NCBI RefSeq assembly: GCF_032302195.1
Contig: NZ_CP135275.1
Coordinates: 992,001 to 1,056,000 of the forward strand
DNA: 64,000 nucleotides
From: Paenibacillus sp. MMS20-IR301
GTDB lineage: Bacteria > Bacillota > Bacilli > Paenibacillales > Paenibacillaceae
Reading direction: 5' to 3'
Made by a program: the position numbers and the translations under genes. The notes beneath the pieces were generated by a model that saw nothing but the letters and a program-made list of their open reading frames with translations, was not told the DNA's origin and did no database searches. Positions 50,810 to 59,803 of the stretch are shown here, piece by piece. Position 1 is the first letter of the stretch. Each line of letters starts with the position of its first letter.

Positions 50810-52097
50810 AACTGTTATTGAGAATGGCCGTTTCCTCGTTCCGGGCAGTGACCAGCCGGTGCTGAGCGGTTATATGACTATAGAAAATGATCTGATTACG
50901 TACATAGGTGAAGCTAAGCCTGTAACGGGTGAGGATTTCCAGGTCATCGACGGCAGCCGTCTGCTGTTCATGCCGGGTCTCATTAATACACACGGCCATG
51001 CAGCCATGTCGCTGCTCCGCGGGTATGGTGATGATATGGTCCTTCAAGCCTGGCTGCAGGAAAAAATGTGGCCGATGGAAGAGAAATTCACCGGTGATGA
51101 TGTGTATTGGGGAACTTCGCTGTCCGTGCTGGAGATGCTGAAGAGCGGCACTACCACCTTCCTCGATATGTACGACCACATGGACCGGGTAGCGGAGGTT
51201 ACGGAGCAGTCCGGAATCCGCGGCGTGCTGATGCGCGGCGTTATCGGCCTGTGTCCCGAAGAGGTGCAGAACCACAAGCTGGCGGAAGCGGTTGCTTTTG
51301 CCCGGAACTGGCATGGCAAGGCAGACGGCAGAATTACCTCGATGATCTCGCCGCATGCGCCTTACACCTGCCCTCCTGAGTTCTTCATGAGGTTTGTACA
51401 GGCTGCCCATGATCTGGACCTGCCGATGCATACGCATATGTCCGAAACCCTGCGTGAGGTAGAACAGAACGCGGCTGATTACGGACTCCGTCCGGTTGCA
51501 CACCTTGAGAAGCTGGGCATGTTCACGCGTCCGTCCCTGGTTGCCCACGGTGTTCATCTGAATGATGAGGAGATCGGAATTCTTGCCCGCCATAATGTCG
51601 GCGTATCGCATAATCCCTGCAGCAACCTGAAGCTGGCCAGCGGCGTAGCCCGTGTTCCGGATTTGCTGAGAGCCGGTGTTAAGGTGTCACTCGGCACAGA
51701 CGGTGCAGCCAGCAACAACAACCTGGATATGTTTGAGGAGATGCGGATGGCCGCGCTGATTCACAAGGGTGTGAGCGGTGATCCGACGGCCGTACCGGCA
51801 CCGCAGGCGCTGCTGATGGCGACAGAATACGGGGCGCAGTCTATTTTCCTGAATAATATCGGGCGTCTTGCTGCGGGGATGAAGGCCGATTTCATCGCGA
51901 TTGATATCGATCAGCCGCATTTGCTGCCGCACACGGATCTCTTGTCACATGCCGTATATTCAGCCAGCGGCAAGGATGTCGAGCATGTATGGGTGAACGG
52001 CAAGCAGGTTGTGAAGCACAAGCAGTGCCTTACCCTGGACGAAGAGGCTATCCGCCGTAAAGCGCAGGAAACGTTCGAAAATCTGCTTAAACGGTAA
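50796..52097 (+). CDS. Amidohydrolase, SAH/MTA deaminase type
   Basis: A 433-aa metal-dependent amidohydrolase of the 5'-methylthioadenosine/S-adenosylhomocysteine deaminase (MtaD/TrzN-like) group. Metal ligands and catalytic residues are in MPGLINTHGHAAMSLLRG (HxH), HTHMSETLREVEQ, VAHGVHLNDEE and LGTDGAASNNNLDM. The start at ATG 50796 overlaps the end of rex. It probably deaminates S-adenosylhomocysteine or methylthioadenosine, but other substituted purines cannot be excluded. Confidence 0.92.
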   Translation: MSSNKTVIENGRFLVPGSDQPVLSGYMTIENDLITYIGEAKPVTGEDFQVIDGSRLLFMPGLINTHGHAAMSLLRGYGDDMVLQAWLQEKMWPMEEKFTGDDVYWGTSLSVLEMLKSGTTTFLDMYDHMDRVAEVTEQSGIRGVLMRGVIGLCPEEVQNHKLAEAVAFARNWHGKADGRITSMISPHAPYTCPPEFFMRFVQAAHDLDLPMHTHMSETLREVEQNAADYGLRPVAHLEKLGMFTRPSLVAHGVHLNDEEIGILARHNVGVSHNPCSNLKLASGVARVPDLLRAGVKVSLGTDGAASNNNLDMFEEMRMAALIHKGVSGDPTAVPAPQALLMATEYGAQSIFLNNIGRLAAGMKADFIAIDIDQPHLLPHTDLLSHAVYSASGKDVEHVWVNGKQVVKHKQCLTLDEEAIRRKAQETFENLLKR

Positions 52098-52123
52098 TAG
52101 AGGTTATATAGAAAGGAAGCTGC

Positions 52124-52645
52124 ATGTTGAAAAAGAGGAGAAAGTGGCTTCCGCTGGGGATCTCCCTGGTATTGCTCCTTCTGTTCGGACTAAGCCAGTT
52201 TTACGCCTACATTATGAAGGATCAGTGGAACGAGCGGAATGAAGCCAGGCAGCTTGCCAGAACGCAGGCCGGGCTGACGGAAATAACGAAGGCGCAGAAA
52301 TCCATCTGGGATGAAAATTCAATCTACTGGGTCCTTACCGGCATCAATGACGCAGGTACAGAGCTGATGGTCTGGGTCCGCTTTACCACGGAAGGCAAGC
52401 CTGCCGGGGGAGAGAACGGGGTATATGCGGAAGAGATCAGTAAGGGAACCTCAGAGGCCCAGATCCGTGACAAGATCGCACGTGAGCTCCCGGGCATCAC
52501 GATTAAACGGCTGCTGCCTGGTGTGTATAGCGGAGAATATGTCTGGCAGTTATTTTATAAAAAAGACGGGCGGTTCTATTACAGCTTTTACCGTTTCAGT
52601 GATGGCAGCGCCATTGGGGACGGTTACAGCCTGCCCATCCGGTAA
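52124..52645 (+). CDS. YpmB-like PepSY/DUF5590 protein
   Basis: A 173-aa protein with an N-terminal membrane anchor (WLPLGISLVLLLLFGLSQFYAYI) and an external part containing two PepSY-like modules (ITKAQKSIWDENSIYWVLTGIND, then VYSGEYVWQLFYKKDGRFYYSFYRFSDG, in pieces). The position near dinG and asnS matches ypmB of B. subtilis. Function unknown; PepSY domains are often inhibitors or modulators of external proteases. Confidence 0.82.
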   Translation: MLKKRRKWLPLGISLVLLLLFGLSQFYAYIMKDQWNERNEARQLARTQAGLTEITKAQKSIWDENSIYWVLTGINDAGTELMVWVRFTTEGKPAGGENGVYAEEISKGTSEAQIRDKIARELPGITIKRLLPGVYSGEYVWQLFYKKDGRFYYSFYRFSDGSAIGDGYSLPIR

Positions 52646-52678
52646 TAAAATACCGGCAGCATTCCATGCTTAATCAGG

Positions 52679-52712
52679 CGGGGGGACAAGGGATTGTTCT
52701 CCTGCTTTTTTT
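52679..52712 (+). terminator. Terminator after the YpmB-like gene
   Basis: 11-bp stem with G-T pairs (CGGGGGGACAA against TTGTTCTCCTG) followed by C and seven T. Confidence 0.75.
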
Positions 52713-52738
52713 GTTAAAAACGCTCATGGGAGGCCGAA

Positions 52739-52918
52739 ATGCATTACTTTACAACGTATATCCTTATGATTATGGGCAGTATTCTTTGCATCCGGTTGGG
52801 ACGGAAGAGTGGAAGGAAGTCCCAAGTCATTATTGGTTATTTACTTCTGGCCTTTGAAATTATTTTGCCGGTACTCTCGTTTACGTTCGGATTGATTGAT
52901 GGTTTGAAAGAAGGATAG
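52739..52918 (+). CDS. Small membrane protein, 59 aa
   Basis: A short gene with a good ribosome site (GGGAGG, six bases before ATG 52739). The product begins MHYFTTYILMIMGSILCIRLG and has two hydrophobic helices, residues 4-18 and 30-53, around a basic GRKSGRKSQ loop, ending LIDGLKEG. This is a typical membrane hairpin. I recognise no family. It is flanked by terminators at 52679 and 53013, so it may be its own unit. Confidence 0.6.
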   Translation: MHYFTTYILMIMGSILCIRLGRKSGRKSQVIIGYLLLAFEIILPVLSFTFGLIDGLKEG

Positions 52919-53012
52919 CATCGATTGATATATTATAGTATATGTTGAAAGATATATTCATGATAGAGCTTGATGTATACGCAGAATTGTAAAATGAGGA
53001 TAGAGTGAAGGC

Positions 53013-53051
53013 AACAGCAGTTCAGAGCAGGATTCTGAGCTGCTGTTTTTT
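53013..53051 (+). terminator. Terminator after the 59-aa membrane gene
   Basis: 8-bp stem AACAGCAG/CTGCTGTT stacked on TCAGA/TCTGA, with a 7-nt loop and six T. The 52919-53305 interval contains otherwise only AT-rich sequence, a promoter at 53188 and a short hairpin at 53212. Confidence 0.85.
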
Positions 53052-53187
53052 ATATTACGCCCAAACGGGGCTAATCTGAAGCAGCTCTTTTGCCGATAAA
53101 GAATGATAATCTTCTGAAACATCCAGAAATTAGTATCAAAAATTTTAAATATATTCACACTTTTCCGTAAAATCGTATATACACCTG

Positions 53188-53229
53188 TGATATACTACTA
53201 TTTGTATCAAGGCATGCTTAAGAGCATGC
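53188..53229 (+). promoter_or_regulatory. Extended -10 promoter and hairpin before the protease module
   Basis: TGATATACT at 53188-53196 is an extended -10 element. Just downstream, GCATGCT-TAAG-AGCATGC (53212-53229) is a perfect 7-bp inverted repeat, placed near the 5' end of the transcript or as an operator. Confidence 0.5.
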
Positions 53230-53305
53230 GAGTTCGGAAACTGGACATGCTTGCTGGTCATTATTATAAATAATAGCTTGCTCATCTTTGAGAGGAGGAC
53301 GTTTC

Positions 53306-53848
53306 TTGAAACTGCGTCTTATGCCTGTGCTTCTAACGTCTCTGCTGTCCGTTGCCCTGTTGTTTGGTGGCTGGTATGCTTACCGCCAGTTCGCTGTTCA
53401 GGAGCCGCTGCAAAAGCTTGTATCGTCCTATGAGGGCGTGAAGGATTCCCATATTACTATTAAACGCAATGAGGTAACTTTGAAACTTGATTTACAGCCG
53501 GGCACGAAATTGCGCGAGCTGGTGCAGTATGTCTCCAAAGAGGGCGGCTCCGCTATTAACGGCCGTACACTTAAGCTGGATGTGGAGCAGCACTCAAGCG
53601 CTCTGCTGGACGAGTACTGGGACAAGGCGATGTTCTCTGTGGCGGAAGCGATGGAGAGCCGGAAATATACCCTGATTCCCGCCAAGCTGGATGACCTGAA
53701 GGCAGAATACAGCCAGTACAGTGCAGTTACAGCAACTACTGAGATTGATGACAATAACGTATACGTAAGCCTGAGTGACGGGAAAGAGAGTAAATTTATT
53801 ATTCTTCCGCGTACAGCGGCTGCGATGGGAGTGTGGAACAATGCCTAA
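53306..53848 (+). CDS. Membrane-anchored partner of the FtsH-like protease
   Basis: A 180-aa protein with TTG start at 53306 (ribosome site AGAGGAGGA). Residues 5-23 form a transmembrane helix (MPVLLTSLLSVALLFGGWY); the rest should be outside. The external part has an alternating beta pattern (DSHITIKRNEVTLKLDLQPG, then RTLKLDVEQHSSALLDEYW) with one helix. I recognise no family. It overlaps the protease gene by 8 bp, so the two are translationally coupled and probably act together. Confidence 0.75.
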   Translation: MKLRLMPVLLTSLLSVALLFGGWYAYRQFAVQEPLQKLVSSYEGVKDSHITIKRNEVTLKLDLQPGTKLRELVQYVSKEGGSAINGRTLKLDVEQHSSALLDEYWDKAMFSVAEAMESRKYTLIPAKLDDLKAEYSQYSAVTATTEIDDNNVYVSLSDGKESKFIILPRTAAAMGVWNNA

Positions 53849-55343
53849 GTGGTGGAAAGAGATTCTGGCCGGATTTGTTCCGGTGCTGCTCGTTTTTATG
53901 GCTTTTGTCGGAATTAATATTATCCCTGTAATCGTTGCAGCCGGCATGGTTGCTGCCCTTCTGTTCATTGCCCATGCGCGCGGCGGTCTTACGGTTAATG
54001 CCGGTGCGGATAAAAAACGCAAAAAAAGCGGCCCTGCCAAGCTGACGTTTGAACAAATCGGCGGCCAGGACAATGCGAAGCAGGAGCTGCGCGAGGCGCT
54101 GGATTTCCTGATCCGGCACGAAGAAATCAGCAAATTCGGGATTCGTCCGCTCAAAGGGATTCTGCTTACAGGCCCTCCGGGGACCGGTAAGACGCTGATG
54201 GCTAAAGCTGCAGCGCATTATACCAATTCCGTATTTGTGGCGGCTTCAGGCAGTGAGTTTGTAGAGATGTATGTCGGTGTCGGTGCCGGACGTATCCGTG
54301 ACCTGTTCAAGGATGCCCGCACGCGCGCACTGAAGGAGAACAAGCAGAGCGCCATTATTTTTATTGATGAAATTGATGTCATCGGCGGGAAGCGTGAAGG
54401 CGGACAGCAGCGTGAATATGATCAGACGCTCAATCAGCTGCTGACGGAGATGGACGGGATTTACAACAATGAGACCCCGCGGATTCTGCTGGTCGCAGCA
54501 ACGAACCGTAAGGAAATGCTCGACTCGGCACTGCTGCGCCCGGGACGCTTCGACCGCCACATCCAGGTGGACATGCCTGACAAGAAGGGGCGCAAGTCGA
54601 TCCTTGATCTGCACGCCAATAACAAGCCGCTGCATGAGAGTGTTGATCTGGATAAAATCGCCGAGGAGGCTTACGGCTTCTCCGGTGCCCAATTGGAGAG
54701 CGTGATGAATGAGGCGGCAATCTACATGATGCGTGAGAATCTCACCGAGGTGGAGCAGCGTCATCTGTCGATGGCGATTGATAAGGTAATGATGGGTGAG
54801 AAGACTGACCGCGAGACCAATCATGAAGAGAAGCAGCGGGTAGCGATTCATGAGCTTGGACATGCTATTATGGCTGAGCTGCTGCGTCCGGGAAGCGTCA
54901 GCCAGGTCACACTGACTCCGCGCGGACAGGCTCTCGGGTATGTAAGGCATAACCCGCAGACAGAGCAGTATCTGTATACGAAGGATTATCTGGAGCATCA
55001 GATTATGATTGCACTGGGCGGAGCGGTAGCTGAGGAGATGTATTACGGCGGGCGCAGCACCGGTTCGCGCGGCGACTTCGACCAGGCGCTGAATATTGTG
55101 GAGACGATGATGAAGTCAGGTCTTACCTCACTCGGTATTGCCAATCTGCAGATGGTGACGACCGAAGAGCTGATGAAGGAGAACAGTAAGATCCTGGATG
55201 AGCTGATGGCCCGCACCAGAGATCTGCTGAACAAGCAAAGAAATGTATTTGATTACTCCCTTGACATTTTAATGAAGGAGGAAGTTCTCTCCGGGGAGCA
55301 ATTTCGTTGTCAATTTCGTGACAGTGTCCTTTTACCGGCATAA
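53841..55343 (+). CDS. Short FtsH-type AAA+ zinc protease
   Basis: A 500-aa membrane AAA+ protease. Walker A is GPPGTGKT (111-118), Walker B IIFIDEID (172-179), the second region of homology ATNRKEMLDSALLRPGRFDR (220-239), and the zinc site HELGH (337-341) with D412 in GDFDQA as a probable third ligand. In place of the usual two helices with an external domain of about 70 residues, the N-terminus has one continuous hydrophobic hairpin (residues 9-44). The partner gene just upstream may supply the external domain. It ends at a terminator. It is distinct from the essential FtsH and should be a paralog. Confidence 0.88.
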   Translation: MPKWWKEILAGFVPVLLVFMAFVGINIIPVIVAAGMVAALLFIAHARGGLTVNAGADKKRKKSGPAKLTFEQIGGQDNAKQELREALDFLIRHEEISKFGIRPLKGILLTGPPGTGKTLMAKAAAHYTNSVFVAASGSEFVEMYVGVGAGRIRDLFKDARTRALKENKQSAIIFIDEIDVIGGKREGGQQREYDQTLNQLLTEMDGIYNNETPRILLVAATNRKEMLDSALLRPGRFDRHIQVDMPDKKGRKSILDLHANNKPLHESVDLDKIAEEAYGFSGAQLESVMNEAAIYMMRENLTEVEQRHLSMAIDKVMMGEKTDRETNHEEKQRVAIHELGHAIMAELLRPGSVSQVTLTPRGQALGYVRHNPQTEQYLYTKDYLEHQIMIALGGAVAEEMYYGGRSTGSRGDFDQALNIVETMMKSGLTSLGIANLQMVTTEELMKENSKILDELMARTRDLLNKQRNVFDYSLDILMKEEVLSGEQFRCQFRDSVLLPA

Positions 55344-55369
55344 TTCTTTATGCCGGTTATTTTTTTTTA
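55334..55369 (+). terminator. Terminator after the FtsH-type gene
   Basis: Perfect 10-bp stem ACCGGCATAA/TTATGCCGGT with a TTCT loop followed by TA and nine T. The stop codon lies in the stem. Confidence 0.92.
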
Positions 55370-55475
55370 CTTTTCAGACATGCTAAGATATTATTATATG
55401 TCGGGCTACTTATTTTTTTCGACAGACAAGGTACAATACAAAAGTATAGATACCTGAAAGGATGGAGACTTTTAA

Positions 55476-56348
55476 ATGAATTTTAAGAAGATTGGTGTCA
55501 TCGGCGGTGGCACAATGGGCCAAGGCATTGCTGAAATGCTGGCAGCCAAAGGCCTGGATGTAATGCTGGTGGAGAAAACTGCTGAAAGATTGAACTACTC
55601 CTACGAAATGATTGAGACAAATCTCGACAAGCAGCTGGAGAAATGGGCGATTACCCAGGCGGAGAAGAAACTGATTCTCGGCCGCATTCAAAAAGTGACA
55701 CATTTTGCTGAGCTCAGCTCCTGCGATATGGTTATTGAGACCATCGTTGAGGACCTGGAAGCGAAGCAGAAGGTATTTAATCAGCTCGACCAAGTATGTC
55801 CGAGCCACATAATCCTTGCCAGCAATACCTCGACCCTCAGCTTGACTGAGCTTGCCAGTTCTACTATGTATCCGGAGCGCGTAATCGGCATGCACTTCAT
55901 TCATCCTGTAGGCAAGGTTGATCTCGTAGAAATCGTGCGCGGACTGAAAACTTCAGACAGCACGTTTGAAGATACCAAAGCCTTTGTAGATGAGGTTGTA
56001 GAGAAGAAGGGCGTAATGATTTATGAATCCCCGGGATTCGTAACTTCACGCCTCATTTGCCTGTTCATTAACGAAGCTATGCATGTCCTGCAGGAAGGTG
56101 TCGCTTCCCCTGAGGATATTGATGATGCTATGCGCATCGGCTACCAGTTCCAGAACGGGCCGCTTGAAATGGCAGACCGCTTCGGTCTGGATTCCGTCCT
56201 TGCCGCACTTGAGAATATGTTCCGTGAATACGGCGAGCTTAAGTACCGCCCTTCTACAATTCTTAAGAAGATGGTGCGTGCAGGACAACTGGGAACAAAA
56301 TCAGGCGAAGGCTTCTTCAAGTATGACAAGGATGGTGACCGGATATGA
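55476..56348 (+). CDS. 3-hydroxyacyl-CoA dehydrogenase family protein
   Basis: A 290-aa NAD-dependent dehydrogenase of the 3-hydroxybutyryl-CoA dehydrogenase type. The Rossmann motif IGVIGGGTMGQGIAEMLA opens the protein; the catalytic serine, histidine and asparagine are in ASNTSTLSL, GMHFIHPV and the C-terminal domain (ESPGFVTSRLICLFINEAMHVLQEG, in pieces). It overlaps ackA by ATGA-like spacing (4 bp). The substrate chain length is not determined by the sequence. The link to acetate kinase suggests acyl-CoA to acyl-phosphate metabolism. Confidence 0.93.
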   Translation: MNFKKIGVIGGGTMGQGIAEMLAAKGLDVMLVEKTAERLNYSYEMIETNLDKQLEKWAITQAEKKLILGRIQKVTHFAELSSCDMVIETIVEDLEAKQKVFNQLDQVCPSHIILASNTSTLSLTELASSTMYPERVIGMHFIHPVGKVDLVEIVRGLKTSDSTFEDTKAFVDEVVEKKGVMIYESPGFVTSRLICLFINEAMHVLQEGVASPEDIDDAMRIGYQFQNGPLEMADRFGLDSVLAALENMFREYGELKYRPSTILKKMVRAGQLGTKSGEGFFKYDKDGDRI

Positions 56349-57553
56349 AAGTACTAGTAATTAATGCAGGCAGTTCTTCTTTGAAATATCAGCTCTATGA
56401 CATGACAGATGAATCCGTACTGGCTAAAGGTCTGGTTGAGCGGATCGGGATGGACTCCTCCATTCTGAACCACAAGCCAACCGGCAAGCAGGAGGTTACT
56501 GAAGTTAGTGAGATTCTGGAGCATACTACAGCTATCCGTAAAGTTCTGGCTAACCTGACTGATAAAGAGCATGGTGTAATTGCATCCATTGATGAAATCA
56601 ATGCTGTAGGGCATCGTGTGGTACATGGCGGAGAGAGCTTTAAGGAATCTGCACTCGTAACACCTGAAGCCAAATCGGAAATCCGCCGGCTCTTCGACCT
56701 GGCGCCGCTGCATAACCCGGCCGCTTTGCTCGGGATTCTTGCCGCAGAGAGCAATATGCCTGGTGTGCCTCAGACCATTATTTTTGATACTGCATTCCAT
56801 CAGACTATGCCGGAGAAGGCTTATTTGTATGCTATTCCAAGAGTGCTATACAGCAAATATAAGATCCGCCGTTACGGCTTCCACGGAACTTCCCATGATT
56901 ATGTAAGCAAGGCTGCTGCAGAGTTTGTCGGACGCCCGCTTGAAGAGCTGAAGATTATTACTTGCCACATCGGTAACGGTGCGAGCCTGACGGCTATTGA
57001 TGGCGGTATCTCAGTCGATACTTCTATGGGGATGACCCCGCTTGAAGGACTGATGATGGGTACGCGCAGCGGTGATATTGACCCGGCAATTGTCCCTTAT
57101 GTAATGAATAAGGAAGAACTGACTCATGGTGAAGTGAACTCCATGCTTAACAAGCACAGCGGTATGCTGGCCATTTCCGGCATCAGCAGTGACATGCGCG
57201 AAATTATCGACGGATACGAAAAAGGCGAGCCGAATGCTTCCCTGGCCTTTGAAATGTATGAATACCGTCTCCGTAAATACATTGGAGCTTATGCAGCAGC
57301 ACTGAATGGTGCGGATATTATCGTCTTCACAGCCGGCGTAGGTGAGAATGCCTCCCTGCTGCGCGAGAAAGTATTGAACAACCTTACCTATCTGGGTATT
57401 GAGCTTGATGCTGAAGCCAATAAAGTTCGCTCCGGTGATCCGCGCCGTATCTCTACAGAGAGCTCCAAGGTACAGGTGCTTGTGGTTCCAACGAACGAAG
57501 AGCTTGTCATTGCACGTGATACTTACCGTATTGTGCAAGGAATTAACGGCTAA
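56345..57553 (+). CDS. ackA: Acetate kinase
   Basis: Interconverts acetyl phosphate and acetate with ATP. The 402-aa protein has the family signatures VLVINAGSSSLKYQLYDM, the phosphate loop FHGTSHDYVS, ITCHIGNGASLTAIDGG, and GMTPLEGLMMGTRSGDIDP, plus the adenine site FTAGVGENA. Butyrate kinase is excluded by the acetate-kinase-type motifs. It overlaps the upstream dehydrogenase and is 21 bp before asnS. Confidence 0.97.
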   Translation: MKVLVINAGSSSLKYQLYDMTDESVLAKGLVERIGMDSSILNHKPTGKQEVTEVSEILEHTTAIRKVLANLTDKEHGVIASIDEINAVGHRVVHGGESFKESALVTPEAKSEIRRLFDLAPLHNPAALLGILAAESNMPGVPQTIIFDTAFHQTMPEKAYLYAIPRVLYSKYKIRRYGFHGTSHDYVSKAAAEFVGRPLEELKIITCHIGNGASLTAIDGGISVDTSMGMTPLEGLMMGTRSGDIDPAIVPYVMNKEELTHGEVNSMLNKHSGMLAISGISSDMREIIDGYEKGEPNASLAFEMYEYRLRKYIGAYAAALNGADIIVFTAGVGENASLLREKVLNNLTYLGIELDAEANKVRSGDPRRISTESSKVQVLVVPTNEELVIARDTYRIVQGING

Positions 57554-57574
57554 TTTAGAGGAGAGATTTCAGGC

Positions 57575-58870
57575 ATGGCTAACAAGAGTGTAATTAAACG
57601 CGTAAATGAGCATGTCGGAGAGAGTGTTGTAATCGGCTGTTGGGTGAACAACAAGCGCTCCAGCGGTAAAATCCAGTTCCTGCAGCTCCGGGATGGTACA
57701 GGCTATATCCAGGGTGTTGTAGTGAAGTCGGAAGTGCCTGAGCAGGTCTGGGACGATGCGAAGAGCCTTACCCAGGAAAGCTCACTGTATGTTACGGGCA
57801 TTATCCGTGAGGAGCCGCGCAGCCAGTCCGGTTATGAAATGACAGTTACCGGGATTGAGGTATTGCATCTTACCGAGAATTATCCGATTACCCCGAAGGA
57901 GCATGGCGTTGATTTCCTGATGGATCACCGGCATCTCTGGCTGCGTTCCTCCAAGCAGCGGGCGGTAATGGTCATCCGTGCGGAAATTATCCGTGCGGTT
58001 CAGCAATTTTTCAACGAGAACGGGTTCACCAAGGTTGATCCGCCGATCCTGACCCCAACGTCAGCTGAAGGGACAACCAACCTGTTCCATACGAAATATT
58101 TCGAAGAGGATGCGTACCTGACCCAGAGCGGACAGCTGTACATGGAAGCTGCTGCAATGGCTCTTGGACGCGTATACTCCTTCGGGCCAACCTTCCGGGC
58201 GGAGAAATCCAAAACCCGCCGCCACCTGATTGAGTTCTGGATGATCGAACCGGAAATGGCGTTCACAGAGCATGAAGAAAGCCTGCGCGTGCAGGAGGAT
58301 TTCATCAGCTTTGTAGTGCAGTCCGTGCTTACGAACTGCCGTGCCGAGCTGGAAGCGGTCGGCCGCGATGTCTCCAAGCTGGAGAATATCAAAGCTCCGT
58401 TCCCGCGGATCAGCTATGACGATGCCATTAAATTCCTGAATGAAAAAGGTTATGAAATCGCCTGGGGCGATGACTTCGGAGCACCTCATGAAACGGCAAT
58501 TGCCGAGCTGAGCGACAGACCGGTGTTCATTACCCATTATCCGGCGTCCTTCAAGGCCTTCTACATGAAGCCGCATCCTGAACGCCCTGAGGTTGTACTG
58601 TGCGCGGATATGATTGCTCCTGAAGGCTACGGGGAGATCATCGGCGGCTCGCAGCGTATTGACGATCCGGCGCTGCTGGAGTCACGGTTCAAGGAGCATA
58701 ATCTTTCAATGGATACCTACAAATGGTACATGGATCTCCGCACCTATGGTACCGTTCCGCACTCCGGCTTCGGCCTGGGGCTGGAGCGTACTGTAGCCTG
58801 GATCTGCGGCCTTGACCATGTTCGTGAGACGATTGCCTTCCCTCGTACACTGTATCGTCTCTACCCGTAA
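57575..58870 (+). CDS. asnS: Asparaginyl-tRNA synthetase
   Basis: Class IIb aminoacyl-tRNA synthetase of 431 aa. An OB-fold anticodon-binding domain (residues 15-100) precedes the catalytic core with motif 2 [25 protein letters not shown] (in part) and motif 3 [15 protein letters not shown]. The features separate it from AspRS. ATG 57575 follows GAGGAGAGA. No T-box leader precedes it. dnaD follows, the standard Bacillus order. Confidence 0.97.
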   Translation: MANKSVIKRVNEHVGESVVIGCWVNNKRSSGKIQFLQLRDGTGYIQGVVVKSEVPEQVWDDAKSLTQESSLYVTGIIREEPRSQSGYEMTVTGIEVLHLTENYPITPKEHGVDFLMDHRHLWLRSSKQRAVMVIRAEIIRAVQQFFNENGFTKVDPPILTPTSAEGTTNLFHTKYFEEDAYLTQSGQLYMEAAAMALGRVYSFGPTFRAEKSKTRRHLIEFWMIEPEMAFTEHEESLRVQEDFISFVVQSVLTNCRAELEAVGRDVSKLENIKAPFPRISYDDAIKFLNEKGYEIAWGDDFGAPHETAIAELSDRPVFITHYPASFKAFYMKPHPERPEVVLCADMIAPEGYGEIIGGSQRIDDPALLESRFKEHNLSMDTYKWYMDLRTYGTVPHSGFGLGLERTVAWICGLDHVRETIAFPRTLYRLYP

Positions 58871-58897
58871 AATAGGGTGGCTTAAGGGGGCATGAGT

Positions 58898-59665
58898 ATG
58901 GACGGAAAAGGATGGAGAATCTGGGGTGAAGGTGCAGCCTTCGGCCTGGAGAACGGAATGGCCGTCATTCCTTACGCTCTCTTGAAATATTACCGGAAGC
59001 TGGATCTGACCGGCAGTGAGGCTATGCTGCTGATTCATCTGCTCTCGTTCAGACAGGTGGAGGGGATAGACTTCCCTTCTCTGGAAGAGCTGCAGACCGT
59101 AACCGGACGCAGTATTCCCGTGATTGCCGGAGAGCTGCAGAAGCTTATGAAGGAAGGGTTCATCAGCATCGACGGAGATAATGACGAGCTGAGGGATATC
59201 CATTATGAGCGCTACAACTTCTCCGGCCTATACGGTAAGCTTGGCGCTTATCTGGCAGAGGTCTCACAGGAGCAGTCCCAGGAGAACCGCAGCCGGGATG
59301 ACAGCGGTCCGGGTTCCCGGTCAGCTGTGCGCTATTCCGGGGCTTCAGCACCGGAAGGCGGCTATGGCCGCGCGGCTGGAGCAGGGGAGCAAGAGGCTGA
59401 GGAGAGCCGCAGCCTGTTCAGTATCTTCGAGAAGGAATTCGGCCGGCCCTTGTCTCCGATGGAATGTGAGACTATTTCCTGCTGGGTAGACGAAGACCGC
59501 TATCCTGAGGAGCTGATCCTGCTCGCGCTCAAGGAGTCTGTCTTCGCCGGCAAGGTTCATTTCCGCTACATTGACCGGATTCTGCTGGAGTGGGCCCGCA
59601 ACCGGGTGAAGAATGCCCAGGATGTCAAAGCGTATTCCCAGAAATTCCGCAGTGGCGGACGATAA
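58898..59665 (+). CDS. dnaD: DnaD replication primosome protein
   Basis: Helicase-loading accessory protein for replication initiation and restart. The N-terminal winged helix ([25 protein letters not shown] in part, then SLEELQTVTGRSIPVI) is joined by a glycine/serine-rich linker (about residues 125-165) to the DnaD domain (FEKEFGRPLSPMECETISCWVDEDRYPEELILLALKESVF, in pieces, ending RYIDRILLEWARN). I prefer ATG 58898, seven bases after AAGGGGG; ATG 58892 is only one base away from it. Product 255 aa. nth and ponA do not follow as in Bacillus. Confidence 0.94.
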   Translation: MDGKGWRIWGEGAAFGLENGMAVIPYALLKYYRKLDLTGSEAMLLIHLLSFRQVEGIDFPSLEELQTVTGRSIPVIAGELQKLMKEGFISIDGDNDELRDIHYERYNFSGLYGKLGAYLAEVSQEQSQENRSRDDSGPGSRSAVRYSGASAPEGGYGRAAGAGEQEAEESRSLFSIFEKEFGRPLSPMECETISCWVDEDRYPEELILLALKESVFAGKVHFRYIDRILLEWARNRVKNAQDVKAYSQKFRSGGR

Positions 59666-59732
59666 GTCATATCATTGTTATGCCTGACATAGATTAATCT
59701 GAACTTAAGGGCACTGCTTTCCAGATTACCGG

Positions 59733-59769
59733 AGACAACCCCGCAGAATACTGCGGGGTTGTCTTTTTT
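59733..59769 (+). terminator. Terminator after dnaD
   Basis: Perfect 14-bp stem AGACAACCCCGCAG/CTGCGGGGTTGTCT with an AATA loop and a T run. Confidence 0.95.
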
Positions 59770-59773
59770 ACAT

Positions 59774-59787
59774 AAGTATCGATACTT
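59774..59787. promoter_or_regulatory. Perfect palindrome before the AAC(3)-like gene
   Basis: AAGTATCGATACTT lies between the dnaD terminator and the ribosome site of the next gene. TTGTCT (59759-59764, inside the terminator arm) and GATACT (59781-59786, inside the palindrome) are 16 bp apart and could form the promoter, so the palindrome would act as operator. Confidence 0.4.
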
Positions 59788-59803
59788 GAAGGGAGTAGAG
59801 AGG

